A DNA stretch of 64,000 nt from Tiliqua scincoides. Lineage: Eukaryota > Chordata > Lepidosauria > Squamata > Scincidae. Within the stretch, counting starts at the first letter, position 1. The number at the start of each line of letters is the position of its first letter. A program made the position numbers and the translations under genes. Shown piece by piece: positions 46,001 through 55,492 of this stretch. The notes under the pieces were generated by a model. The model did no database searches, was not told where the DNA came from, and saw only the letters and a list, made by a program, of their open reading frames with translations. The stretch covers positions 220,356,596 to 220,420,595 of the forward strand of contig NC_089824.1 of the NCBI RefSeq assembly GCF_035046505.1, given 5' to 3'.

Positions 46001-49000
46001 CTCTCAGAACAGAACAGTCTGGTTCACCTATTTAAAGTGCCACCTATTTAAAGTGCCACCTATTTAAAGTGACATCATCGCCAGTTATTTCTGAGTTAGA
46101 AGGCCAGATGTGACATGACACACACCAGGAGAGGCTCATGGTGGATGGGAGGACCCTTTCAGGCACAGAAAAGCATACTTTGGAGCTCTGCTCGCCAAGC
46201 TGAACCTCCTACCGCTGTTTGTTGTGTCACATTCCTGGTCTCGCTGCTGGGCAGCAGGTGTCCAGGGGTCCTAAGAGTACCACCGCATACCACCTAAAGT
46301 ACCACTGGTGGTACCCATACCATTGGTTGAGAAACACTGGACTAGTGCAAAAAAATTGTGCCAAAATAAACCCCAGAGATTTATAGATTTTTGTAGTGCA
46401 GTAAGTTTGTTGAATGTCAACAAGATGTTGGCCACAGAATGTGTGTTATCCCTCTGGTGTTGTTTTAGCAAAGGTGTTGAGTCATTGATGTACGTGAAAC
46501 ACTGCGCTTGCTGCTCTTTGCGCCTCTGCCCTCCAATTGGATAAACTTCCCCTTGTGTTGTGTCTCCAAGCAACCAATAGTGTGACAGGAAGGCAAGGGA
46601 TGCCTGCCCAAGCAAGGCAGCGCTATGTAATCTGGAAAGTGTAGAGGAGGATGAGTAGTAGGTTGGCGTGGATTCAGAATTCCTGGTTTCTTCTGGCATT
46701 CCATGAGTGTTACAGTTTATTGTGTGTTTCTATTAACAAGGAAAGATGATCCAGCTAGAATTATCCGAAAGCTGTTCTCATGCATTTCTCATCAGGCTGA
46801 ATGTGAATCAGCTTCAGTTGAATGTGATGTTTAAGGACAGTTAAGACCTCCAACAGGAGGAGCCGTATGTGACTTCACTGCCAAAGCCCCATCACTGATC
46901 CTAGTCTCTTGTGGTTTCTGGGCCTTTGTCATCCAGCCCAAATTTTTTTCTTCTCTCTCCTTGCCTTGTTGTTTTGCTTAACATCCAGCTTTAATATTCT
47001 GATACAATATCCCAATAACCATGAATCTGGTATCCATGGTTTCACTTATCCACAGATCTATACACACATCCCCCTGCACCCATTAGCATAGTTTAGAGAG
47101 GCTTACCACTGGCGCTACGCTTTCTTCCTTTTACAGGTCGTTATAAGCCTCCAAGCTTATAGCATGATGGGAAGGCAGGCTGCAGGCAGCCTGGTGCTTG
47201 AAGAGGCTGTGATTGCTAGCCAGAAGCAGGTTAGCTTCCTGCCAGCCTGTGATTAGGGATGACTCCAGCCATTTCAGGCAGGGAAACTGTTGGCCAGCAG
47301 GGCAGGCAGAACACCAGTCCTACCTCGCCTGTTCCACAATAGACAAAGACATTCAGACTGAGGAAGCTGCTACATAGGGCACCTGGATGGGGGTGGGTCG
47401 AATCATGAAAGACCATCAAGAGTCTGCCTCCTTGCTCCTGAAGCCTTGGCTGCTGCATCCCCCAGAAGCCTGAGGGATATAGCTGGGAAAGTCCAGCCAG
47501 GTCTCTAGTATACATCCCATATCAGCACCCTCAGCAGGACTGGCTCATAGGTCAGAGTGCCCTTATTATCTGCTGTTATCAGTGGTGTAGCTAAGGGGGT
47601 GCAGGAGGTAGCAGTTGCACTGGGCAACAAGGTTTAGGGGGGCAACAAGCTGAGCTTGACACAAGTGTCCAAAATTGTGAAAAAATCGGTATGTATAAAT
47701 ATCATCATGTTATATATCATTGGAAAGGTAATTTAATGCAGAATGCAGTGAAACAAACCTCATTGGAATATCTGTATTCTATCAAAAGTTATAGCCAATT
47801 AACCAGAAAATGAAAACACAATTGCCTTATGGAACAGAAAGTGGATTTTCTTAACTTAAAACTGATCTATGAGACTGATTGTTCTGAGAGCCAATGAGTC
47901 ATTATTATGAAACAGCATGGAATGAATAAGGTGCTAATATGAGTCCGCTCTCATTTCCATATATCATAATACTGTTACCCTGGATAAAGAGGCACTTTTT
48001 TCCTGGGGTGCTCATCTTATATTTAGTAGGGGGAGAATAACTGTCCCTCTTCAGCCCAGCACAGTGTCTGTAACCAATAAAGGGTACACTTTTAATTTAC
48101 TTAATTACATTTTATTTTGTTGTGGAGGGAGCTACAAACTCTTCTTTGACCCCTGCATGGCAGGTAGATGTATTATGCCACTGACTGGGTGGTGGTGGTG
48201 GCAGAGCAAGTAGGTGGCAAGCTTCTGGGGGGGGAGGAGGCAGGTTTTCCCTCAATTTTCACTTTTTTAAAAACCCGGGTGTTCACTTCTGGTTGTGGCA
48301 TCACTTCCGGGACATCATTTTGAGCTTGGCATTGGGCTACACAATCATTAGCTACACCACTGACTGTTATCCATTATCTATTCAACAGCAGCAGCCTCAG
48401 AGCAGAGGGAACACTGCTAGAAACACCAGTGGTCTGAAGGAGGGGACAGACCAGAAAAAGTAACAGCCTGATTATGACTAATCTTCCCTTCTCCTGGAGC
48501 AACTTGCCCAGCCCTCACTGCCAGTCTCACCTCTAACCCATTGCAGCATCCATCCTCCCCCCCCCAAAAAAACCCCCCAATACATTCTCCTTTTTCCTGG
48601 CAGGGACCTTGACCAGCAATTTAAAAAACCTGACCCCCCTCCCAAAAAAACCCAGCCACCAGAACAAGACAGACTCTCACTACTGCAAGGCAAAAAAAAA
48701 TCTTTCCATGGAGCAAAGCAACACCCAAGATTGTCGAGACAAACAACAAAGCCATCTGAAGAGGTTTCTTGAGCAATTACTTCTTGCATCACTTCCCAGA
48801 TGAATTCACCATAGCATTGGCATGTGTTAGGAGAACAGGTTTAACTTTGCGAGGGGACTTGTGGGGGTTCACTACTTGTTACTTGAGGAAATTCCTGCCA
48901 GCTTGCTTGGAAGTTCTCCAGTTCACGTACTTTTGTGTAAACATGGCATCCGGTTGTGTTCCTCTTGTTTCCTATTGCTGTTTCTTGGAATTCTGGAGTC

Positions 49001-51852
49001 TCTCGAAACCTTGATCAGATGCTACACTAAAATAATTTGGTTACGTGTTCCCACTCATGGCTTGACACCACCCATGACTTAATCTTGAAATGTGCAGTTA
49101 GATAGGAATTTGTCTCTGCTTATTACCTGTTGCCAGTGAGTTTCTCTTGGCTCTCCATTACTTCCTAGGAAACGATGAGACCACTTTGCAGCGATAATAA
49201 ATGACTTGTGTTGTTAGGGCCATTCAAAGTTCTGCGTGTATTGTGAAGCTTCAGGTTACACCAAATTCTTAAATCTGGTTGGATATTTAAAGAAGGAAAA
49301 ATGCATCCCTAGGAGAAGGCATGGAGCTGGGTTTAGTCTTAAAGTGGTGGTGGAAGTCTTTCTTGCAAACAAATGAATGTGTAAAGGCAAGCGGATAAGA
49401 GAATCTCCCTCTGGGGCGAAAAAAACAACAACAGCTAACTAAACTGGTCTCTTGCCCACTCCTAAAAATCTGTCTTTACGAAGTGTTCCAGCTGGGATAA
49501 TCATTCTGTCCAGTCCTGAAGTGCACACAGCTCATTGGGGGCATTGCGTTAACAAGGATGGTGAGCTATCATCCTTGTGGCTCTTGAGCTAGTGGACAAA
49601 TATGGCTCCTGCCTTTGACCAGGGGAATACTTGCAGCTAGTTGGCTAGAAGTCCTTCAGGTGTTTGTTCTCCCTGGTCAGGGGTGGAAGTATCACACCTT
49701 CAGACATCACTGAAGCCTGTGGTGTTGCATTTGCTGCCATTGCTGCTGTTTTGACATTTTTCTTCCTTTGCTATTCAGAACAGGGAGATTACAGTCAGGT
49801 CAGACACACCAGACACTCTGTGCTCACAAGTCTATAGCTGGAAAGTATCTTTCAGCCCTTATTTGGCTGCCTTGATAAAAAGTTTTGGGCCACCTTCCAG
49901 GCTTGTACAGATTGTTGAGATGATGTATTTCATTTCCAGAGAGAGATTTCGGCATGTCCGAGTTGGCCCTGGCTGCATTCGGTCTCGCATGCTTGTGAGT
50001 CACCTCCCACTGTGTAAACCATTTGAAAAGTGGTTTTTAAAAATTGCTCAAAAGTTCACAGAGCTTTGGAGCATTCCGAACTGACATGTACTTATACAGA
50101 ATGGTTCTCAAAGGGTTTATGTGGCAAGAATATGATTAAGGAGACAGCCGTGCTGGTGTTGAACGCACTACATCATTGCCTTGTCTGCTTGTTTTCCTTT
50201 CGGAATGTGAGCAAGTTTTGCTTTGGCAGAAGTCCCACAGTTGTGGAGGAGCCGTCAGGTTGGACTTTGAGTACCTGCGGTGTTTGTCCTGCCCACTTCT
50301 TCAGACAAGGAGATAGGTAGTCTTTGAAGGTCTACAATTGTTGGCTGGCTTTGCCAGCAACCCACAATTGTGGGCCACCTCTGAGGGAGCTCCTCTCTTC
50401 CCCCCTCACACTGCTTCCATCACATGATCTGGTGCAAGAGAGGACAGCATGTGGGGAGAAGGAGACTATTGACTCTCCAGGGTGTGGCTGTTAGAACCGC
50501 CACACTCGGAGCTTCCCTCTGGTGCAGGAGTAAAAAATCTATGACTGGGCTGTGTTCAGGGGAGACTTTCCAGGATGCCTTCACTGAGCGCAGCCGAAGT
50601 GTGCCTACTCCTCACTATTGTGACACAGTGGAGTCTGCTCTCCAGGTCCTTCAGGCTTTCTTTTCTGCACTGTGCCTAAGCTGGTTCCAGATAATGAAGC
50701 ACTCTAGTTGCAGCCCTGAACCTGGCATGCGGGTTGCTCACAGCAGGTCAATCTGGGTGTTATCAGCCAAGTCTCTCTAATGACTTTTCTCCTTTCTGCA
50801 GAACTGCCTGTCGATTCCCGACATCAAGACAGCATTTAGTGACTGCATTAACAAAATTGGGAAGAGAGACTGCCTGACCCAAGCCTGCTCTGCTCTCACT
50901 GGGTATGCACAGGGAGCAGCAATTCCCCCTCTTTCCCCACCGCTGGTTCTGGTACAAGAAAGCCAGAGACTAGAAGCTTCTTGTCACTGGTAGATCCTGG
51001 CATCGTGGCCTGGTGGGAGGAAGCTGGTTCCTGCAGTGGCACACTTCAGTTTTGCATTTCCAAAGTTAGAAGGAGGGCAGAGTGGTCTGGAGGCCACCTG
51101 GAAAGTGTTACTGATGCTCCCTGACTGGTTGACAGCTCCAGATCAGCTTGACCAAAAGTAATTGTTTCTGTTGAACATGAAAAGCTGCCTTCTACTGAGT
51201 CAGCTCAGCATGGCCCACGCTGGCTGGCAGTGACTCTTCAGGGTTCCAGGCAGGGATTTTCCCCAGTCCTATCTGGAGATTCCAGAGACTGAACCTCCTG
51301 CATGCAAAGCAATTGCTCTGCTATGTTACCCTCCGCCTGTTAGAGGGTGAATACTTTCTGCAGTGTGGTGACTAAAACCAGATCAGATATTGCCCATGGA
51401 CGCCCTGGGTGGGCCTTAGGCTTCCTTAGTTGAGCCTACCTGAAGCTTCATCTGAGCTAGCATGGCACAGTGTGGCAGTCTAGCATCCTTGAGCCACACC
51501 TGGGAAGGACCTGCTAGCGATAAGCAAAGGGATTATTAAACTGGAATGAAAATTACTTTATCTGCGTCCTTTCAGTTGCTTATGCCTGGCACAAGCTGCA
51601 TATATGCATGTTTGCATGTGCATTTGGGAAATGCACACTCCTGCACTGTGGGTACTGATGGCTGGGGAAAATGGACTGTGGGGTGTGCCTGGAGGGTATT
51701 GAAAGAGGTTGAGGACCAAGAGAACTCTCTGAGGATGACAGTCTGTCTTTGTGTGTTTCTTCAGCAAAGGTGTGAACGAGGGAATCGAATGGATGGTGAA
51801 GTGCGTTGTGAGGAACATTCATCGGCCTCCCAGGCAAAAGGACATCACGTAG
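34086..51852 (+). CDS. ARFRP1: ARFRP1: Arf-related small GTPase, seven coding exons
   Basis: Coding exons are 34086-34178, 34987-35074, 35608-35690, 36940-37021, 37971-38041, 50802-50902 and 51765-51852 (TAG at 51850-51852). All junctions are GT/AG and in phase, giving exactly 201 aa, the human length. Seen motifs: P-loop GLDNAGKT split by the first coding intron after T31, switch region [10 protein letters not shown]3 WDLGGQEE, G4 NKQD and the G5-like CSAL. There is no Gly2: the N-terminus [10 protein letters not shown] is the non-myristoylated ARFRP1 type, known to be N-acetylated and recruited to the trans-Golgi by SYS1. The family acts upstream of ARL1 and golgins in Golgi sorting. The acceptor before the ATG (34076-34084) implies at least one upstream noncoding exon, probably in the CpG region near 29.43 kb. 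The intron from 38042 to 50801 is about 12.8 kb and hosts a nearly complete LINE on the opposite strand. Confidence 0.97.
35831..35998 (-). repeat. tRNA-derived SINE, reverse strand
   Basis: Plus text gaacatctgaaggtgccttg, gatccatcaagcccagtatt, cccagccctacctacagatt and gatagagctcaatgc is the reverse of a tRNA-headed squamate SINE. It lies in an ARFRP1 intron. Confidence 0.7.
37679..37879. mobile_element. Palindromic PIF/Harbinger-like MITE with TAA duplication
   Basis: 201 bp with inverted ends gggcacaatcctaacccctt and aaggggttaggattgtgccc, extending inward over tatgtca/tgacata and ccagcact pairs. TAA flanks both sides (37676-37678, 37880-37882). It lies in the ARFRP1 intron before coding exon 5 and would fold into a long stem. 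Confidence 0.85.
38516..38891 (-). repeat. tRNA-derived SINE of about 375 bp, reverse strand
   Basis: On the minus strand it begins gggcaggaggtctggctcag then ttgctagagctgccgcc (A box) and gccagttcaaa (B-box-like). It ends in the atttatataccgcctttctt type tail. It lies immediately downstream, in plus coordinates, of coding exon 5 and just before the LINE. Confidence 0.65.
39025..42288 (-). CDS. LINE ORF: endonuclease / reverse transcriptase polyprotein, unbroken, catalytic motif altered
   Basis: There are 1087 codons without a stop or frameshift. The N-terminal apurinic-type endonuclease spans about residues 30-285, with GTWNVRTM (33-40), LQETR (73-77), GDFNAR (181-186) and DHSL (277-280) visible. 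The reverse transcriptase follows, with [28 protein letters not shown] and [13 protein letters not shown]. The catalytic box, which should read F/Y-A-D-D, reads FADN at about 770-773; the Asn codon is AAT at 39972-39970. The C-terminus has a CCHC-type zinc finger (C-x2-C-x12-H-x3-C, about 1057-1077). The ORF ends at ...FQSAIP-TAG about 25 bp from the element end. Automated pipelines often name such ORFs craniofacial development protein 2-like; this is a retrotransposon product, not a host gene. Loss of the second metal-binding Asp should kill polymerase activity, while the endonuclease looks intact. Confidence 0.9.
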   Translation of the reverse strand: MGCVGFRVKTDKRIDNSAPCNRKQKTTALKLGTWNVRTMTPGFSDDLQEIDDARKTAVIDMELSRLQMDIVALQETRLPDSRSVKEINFSFLWQGKPPNETREHGVGFAVRNTLLKSIIPPTVGSERILSLQLQSSAGPITLISAYAPTLSSPAEAKDKFYDDLATTVKKIPVKEPLFILGDFNARVGADNSSWPTCLGQFGTGRMNENGQRLLEFCCHHGLCVSNTFFNTKPQHRVSWRHPRSKHWHQLDRILTRRSSLPSIKITRSYHGAACDTDHSLVCSRVKLQTKRLYHTKKEGRPRIDTSKTRDQRKVEEFAQALEESLPGPADANASNRWEHFKNTVYNTALSIFGKKTNKAADWFEAHSEELTPVIEEKRRAQAAYKACPSERNLQVLRTARIKVQQTARRCANDYWLQLCSEIQIAVDTGNIKGMYDGIKQALGPTQKKIAPLKSATGEVIQDRTQQVERWVQHYSELYSRENVVTEEALNNIECLPVLEELDSEPTLEELHVALDSLAFGKAPGKDSISAEVLKCCKEIIVTELHEILCLCWREGGVPQDMRDANIITLYKNKGDRGDCNNYRGISLLSVVGKLFARVVLKRLQVLAESVYPESQCGFRANRSTTDMVFSLRQLQEKCREQRQPLFIAFIDLTKAFDLVSRDGLFKIVPKIGCPPRLLSIIRSFHKDMKGTVVFDGSTSDPFDIRSGVKQGCVLAPTLFGIFFAVLLKQAFGTATEGIYLRTRSDGKLFNLSRLRAKSKVQLKCLRDFLFADNAAVTTHSAKDLQQLMDRFSKACQDFGLTISLKKTQVMVQDVDSPPCITISEHELEVVHDFVYLGSTISDTHSLDTELNKRIGKAATTFSRLTKRVWSNKKLTEHTKIQVYRACVLSTLLYCSESWTLRSQQERKLSAFHMRCLRRILGITWQDKVPNNTVLERAGIPSMYSLLKQRRLRWLGHVVRMDDGRIPKDLLYGELVQGKRPTGRPQLRYKDICKRDLKALGMDLNKWETLASERPAWRQAVQHGLSQFEETLGQQSEAKRQRRKAHSQGDRPGTDCTCSRCGRDCHSRIGLFSHTRRCARTTFQSAIP
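42289..42902 (-). other. 5' UTR of the LINE with a strong RNA hairpin
   Basis: Element-sense sequence from 42902 down to the ORF start. It includes tggctgt-actt-gtcg-taagagg-cgac-taa-acagcca (about 42833-42869), a two-part hairpin with 7-bp and 4-bp stems. The same hairpin is kept without change in the short derivative at 31591-32061. Only the upstream roughly 440 bases are shared with that derivative. The remainder, between about 42502 and the ORF, is unique to the long copy. Confidence 0.6.
42950..43938. other. Intronic sequence, no gene recognised
   Basis: ARFRP1 intron sequence between the LINE and the L1 insertion; only a doubtful SINE at about 43290 is seen. Confidence 0.45.
43290..43380 (+). 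repeat. Possible degenerate tRNA-derived SINE
   Basis: The phrases agagccagagaggtccagca, gatagagtggtgcttttgga and cccgggagtcctgc resemble a squamate tRNA-headed SINE, but the match is weak. Confidence 0.3.
43958..44514 (+). mobile_element. 5'-truncated L1 LINE with about 19-bp TSD
   Basis: It encodes the L1 ORF2 C-terminus ([20 protein letters not shown] then FDAWWKMKL and stop at about 44224), followed by a GT-rich 3' UTR and an A-rich end. It is flanked by aagtcattgggaggccctg (43939-43957) and aagtcattgagaagcctctg (44515-44534). The open C-terminal frame suggests a fairly recent insertion in the ARFRP1 intron. Confidence 0.88.
45060..45170 (-). repeat. Amniote interspersed-repeat fragment, family uncertain
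   Basis: The text ggctccttaaagactagcag, atttgtagaggcatgagctt and cagcccacttcaggagcat resembles the reverse of a common amniote repeat of the type that reads ...aagctcatgcc...ctgttagtctttaaggtgcc. Confidence 0.4.
45681..45840 (-). repeat. 3' part of the same SINE as 38516-38891
   Basis: The phrases atttatttactgcctttctc, ggtttacataggcaggct and aaccccgtgttttgatgagg match the tail portion of the 38516 repeat. Confidence 0.5.
45975..46344. mobile_element. hAT-like MITE, second copy of the 4531 element
   Basis: It shares ggttcacctatttaaagtgc, gcatactttggagctctgct and cgccaagctgaacctcct with the copy at 4531-5590. It ends ccattggttgagaaacactg at 46344. A block of about 17 bp (cacctatttaaagtgc) is tandemly repeated at about 46025-46071. 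Confidence 0.6.
47580..48362. mobile_element. 783-bp hAT-type element (cagtggtgtagc family)
   Basis: Ends cagtggtgtagctaaggggg and gctacaccactg, flanked by gctgttat (47572-47579) and actgttat (48363-48370). The interior is mostly non-coding, with a gcactgggcaacaaggttta start. An L2/SINE-like repeat piece lies inside at 47985-48075. Confidence 0.84.
47985..48075 (+). repeat. Repeat piece nested in the 47580 hAT element
   Basis: The text aagaggcacttttttcctgg ... cagcccagcacagtgtctgt matches the first part of the repeat at 5085-5345. Confidence 0.5.
48371..50801. other. ARFRP1 intron, no element recognised
   Basis: Mostly unique-looking intron sequence with short homopolymer runs of C and A at about 48555-48660. 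No coding pattern is supported. Confidence 0.45.
51173..51337 (-). repeat. tRNA-derived SINE, reverse strand, before last ARFRP1 exon
   Basis: Plus text gaacatgaaaagctgccttc, gactcttcagggttccaggc, gattccagagactgaacctc and gcaattgctctgctatgtta is the reverse of the tRNA-headed SINE also at 35831. Confidence 0.75.
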
Positions 51853-52700
51853 AGAAGCACCAGGGAACTGATCTCTGGACTCCACTGTCCTGCACAGACT
51901 CCCTGCTCTTTGTCTCTTTCTTGCTCTCTTTCGGAGGTCCTTAGAACTTCTGGCTCCTTCATAGTTTGTGTGTGCTGAAAGCACCCATGCCATCTTTTGC
52001 TGTCTTGCAAAAGAACTCCTTAAAAGTGAAGGTATTCTCATTGAAACCTTTATCTAGCAATCTCTCCTAAGCCCTTAGCACAGAGAGAAGTGATGATTTC
52101 TGCTTGGACATTGGTGCCCCATAAGTGCACAGGGTTCAGATTCCTTCTGTGTTGCTTTACCAATGGAACTGAAGTTTCTTTGGGTTGGTTAATTGGATGG
52201 AGGTGGGTGCTTGAAATTAGTTGGAAATCTCACATTCCAGTTGCTGTTGGAAGTTGTTTGTAAGCCTGAATTGTATCCACAGCAGTGGCCAAAGTGTATC
52301 TCTGTGGCAAGGTGGGAGATGAATTGTTCCTTTGTAGCAAAGAAGGTATCTCACCAGTCCTCTGGTGAGAATAAGGGGCTCCATTAGGGCTGGTGGCGCT
52401 GTTTATTCTCTTATTTGTGTTAAAATACAGGGTCAGAGTTGACTCATGGGTTTTGTTTCCCATTGTATGACTTCTACCTGCTATACAACAGAGGTGAAAG
52501 CCAGAGGCTGTGGCATGAAAGGCACTCCCACAATGGGCTGTGCTAGATGAGAAGATTCCTCTGGTGGTCTTAGCTAAATGGAGAATGTAACTGGAAGCTA
52601 TTCTATAACTGGGTAGAACTGAGATGTTCTAGACATTTCCAAGATCCAGACACACTGTACAGGGATTGTTATCCAATAAAGTTTCATATCCCTCTGTACC
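51853..52700 (+). other. ARFRP1: ARFRP1 3' UTR with poly(A) signal
   Basis: About 0.85 kb of unique sequence follows the stop codon. A canonical AATAAA lies at 52675-52680, followed by a T/G-rich stretch (ttttggtttgaatgcggttt at about 52702), so cleavage is probably near 52695-52700. No repeat is recognised inside it. The exact end is inferred. Confidence 0.6.
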
Positions 52701-52885
52701 ATTTTGGTTTGAATGCGGTTTTGGCAGAATGTGTGGGTACTTCACACACTTCCATGGGGCTTCCTGTCATTGCAAGATGTCTGCACCCCACCTGTCATGT
52801 GCAGGTGGGTTTTCACGTGGCCCTTGGGCCCTGCATTAGAAAGCTGCTAGCTGTAATTACTCTGGCCAGCAAGTTACAGCTGCAT

Positions 52886-52886
52886 T

Positions 52887-52931
<45 letters not shown>

Positions 52932-53470
52932 CTTTATTTTTATCCCGCCCTTCTCCCAAAAAGGGACCCAGGGCGGCTAACATATAAAACAGATTAAAAC
53001 ATAATTTCACAAACAGATAAAAACATATTAAAAAACACATTAGCAGAACCCATAAAAACAGTAGTCAGAAGAGTCAGAATAAAAGAACATAAAACAGCAG
53101 TTCTTAGAGGAATTGTGCCTGTAAAAAAGCAACTAAAAGATATATAAAAGATGTTAAAAAGGCCATAACGTCTGAAGGCTAGGTTAAACAACAAGGTCTT
53201 CAGGCCTCGCCGAAAGGTCTCGAGGGAGGGAGCCATTCTCAAGTCAAGGGGAAGGGAGTTCCACAACGTTGGTGCCACTACTGAGAAGGCCCTATTTCTT
53301 GCCGCCGCCCCACATACCTCCTTAGGCGGCAGCACTTGTAAAAAGGCCTTCTCTGATGACCTGAGAGGACGAGCCGGATTGTACGGGAGTAGGCAATCTC
53401 TAAGATAACCTGACCCAGAGCAGTATAGTTTGTTCTTTGTTCTCTTGATTTTTTGTGGCATGTGGTTACA
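52886..53470 (-). mobile_element. L2 LINE 3' end with (TAA)n tail
   Basis: On the minus strand the C-terminal ORF2 block is open: LRDCLLPYNPARPLRSSEKA, AAARNRAFSVVAPTLWNSLP then FRRGLKTLLF. The 3' UTR ends ccgccctgggtcccttttgg then gagaagggcgggataaaaat and a (TAA/ATT)n array at 52888-52930. It lies about 190 bp past the ARFRP1 poly(A) signal, in convergent orientation. Confidence 0.85.
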
Positions 53471-55492
53471 GTTCCCAGATCAACTGCCAACTTGGGGATG
53501 TATGAATACGTAGTAATGGTGGTTTGGATGTGAGCCACTGGGACAAGATCATAAAATTGAGTTGTAGCTATTAGTTTGTCATGACCAACCCATCAATTTC
53601 AAACAGGCTTCTGGTTATCATTAACTAAACTTAGCATACAAACTGTTGAAAATATCTTTTTCCCCTGCATAGTCATAGCCAAACAGACAACCTTTTAAAT
53701 ATGTTTTTTGAAAGGCCAGAATCTGCACAGACATCCATCTGCCGCTGCAAACTCCTCCCAGAAAGATGGTGCTTGGTTTTGGTTCATATTTGCGTATTTG
53801 TGTTTAAAACTCTGAGGACATTTGTGTCCTGGCTGGGTTCTGTAAAGCAGCTCTTCGTGCAGGAAATGAGAGTGTATTTCCTAACATGGGAAGAGCACAT
53901 TAGCTGTGTATGAGCCCCATGTTGGCTGATGGAAGACCTGAACAATGAGAGTAAGAGAAGATGCAGAGGCAAGGTTTTCCTTTGCAGTTAACAAATGAGG
54001 GGAGTTTTATAGTTGTGTGCATGCCAGAATATGCAGACCTCTTCTCCACAGCTGCCTATTAGTGTGTAAACAGGATCATTTTTTGGTCAAATTATAGGTT
54101 TTGGAAGAAATTATTCTTAGTAAGGAGAACAGGGCAGAGGCAAAATATAGGCAAGAAAAGCATTTAAGTCAGGTCTAGGTTGGGAAAGGAAGGAAGCCTT
54201 TACATTGTTGGGAGCGTTCTTACCTACCAAGTATTTCATTAAATGACCCCTAGTTCTCTTATTTTGATATGTTCTTCATGTGTGGTATGTTGTCTTCACA
54301 CACACCATACAGTTTCTTTATTCGGTGTGTCTACTGCCTACAATCCTTGTTGCGACTGGGGGCACTAGGATGTGAACCTGGGAACTTCCAAATCGCAAGC
54401 ATCTGTTCTGCCACTGAGCTACGGCCTCTTGATTCTCCAAGCCTTAAAGTTACGTGCTATGTCCTCCTGTTCAGCTGATCATCTGAACCTGTTGGTGCCC
54501 TAAAACTGCCTGAAGTCTACCCAGGACTCTGTAGGAGGTTCCTGCAGAAGAAGGTGTAAAGGGGGTCCTGTAAAGAAGAGGTTGCTTAGTGATCTTGGAA
54601 CTGCTTGGCAGACATGTGAGAAACTTTCTTCAATGACTAAGGAAATCGGAGTGTTAACCGGGGAGGCCACTGGAGTGGGGTCTTCTGATAGATCCCTGGA
54701 TGATTGGTTGTGGATTGGCAAGAGTTCCAATGGTTTATTAACAGCAACAGTAAAACGTCTTTCCCCATCTATGGTAAGTTTGGCTACCGAAGTGAAGACA
54801 CCTTGGGAAGTAAGGAGAGGATTTTGGAGTGAAAGGACCGAGTGCATTCTAGTTCTTCAAATGGATTCCTGGGCTGAGCACACCCAACTGGTGGACCTTG
54901 GAGTTTTGTTAAAAACCAGAGTAGATCCTGGCATCCCTTGCGCTAAACTACATAACTGTTTTGCTTGACTCAAGAACTGCTTTCCAATTCTTATCTTGTT
55001 CTGGTTCATCTTGGGTGCTTCATGGCCAGACTGGGCATTGAACTGCAATCTGTCCCTGTCCATACTGGGCACCAATTGTTTCTAGTGCCACCCATGTGTT
55101 TGGTGCCCCATAAAGTACAGAAGGAAACGTCCCTCCCCCAGAGGTGCTTACATCTAAGATTTGAAGGAGGAAGGGGAGGGTGATGGAGGCAAGGGAAGAA
55201 TGTGCATTTGTTCCAGTTACACATAAATATGCTTCGTTACATAGCAGAGTGTGGGGACTCTGGAGCATTATGGGAAAAACGGGTTGGAGGGGTTGAAGGA
55301 AGTAGGAGAGGTGGTATCAATGGTGTTTGAGGAGGCAGTTTCAATAAAGGGCAGTAAGAGAAGGGTAGAGTCCTCTGAGGAAGCAGGAAATCTTTGGCTG
55401 ACCTGTTGGAGCAAAGATCTCAGTCAGGCATGTATTCCCAAAAGGTTTATACAAAATTACAGAATGAACCCAGGTCTCGTTATAGCCGAACA
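53471..55492. other. Intergenic, no gene recognised
   Basis: Between the L2 end and the foldback MITE. An open frame at 54582-54968 (plus) and one at 54847-54500 (minus) overlap and show no known domain. One SINE head is at 54368. Confidence 0.45.
54368..54426 (-). repeat. tRNA-like SINE head fragment, reverse strand
   Basis: The text tgtgaacctgggaacttcca, aatcgcaagcatctgttctg and ccactgagctacggcc reads on the minus strand as a tRNA-like A box and B box. Confidence 0.5.

Noticed and set aside
52813-53461. Two open frames next to the ARFRP1 end taken as a convergent gene (RTEL1 side)
   Set aside because: The protein is the L2 ORF2 C-terminus with its typical 3' tail.
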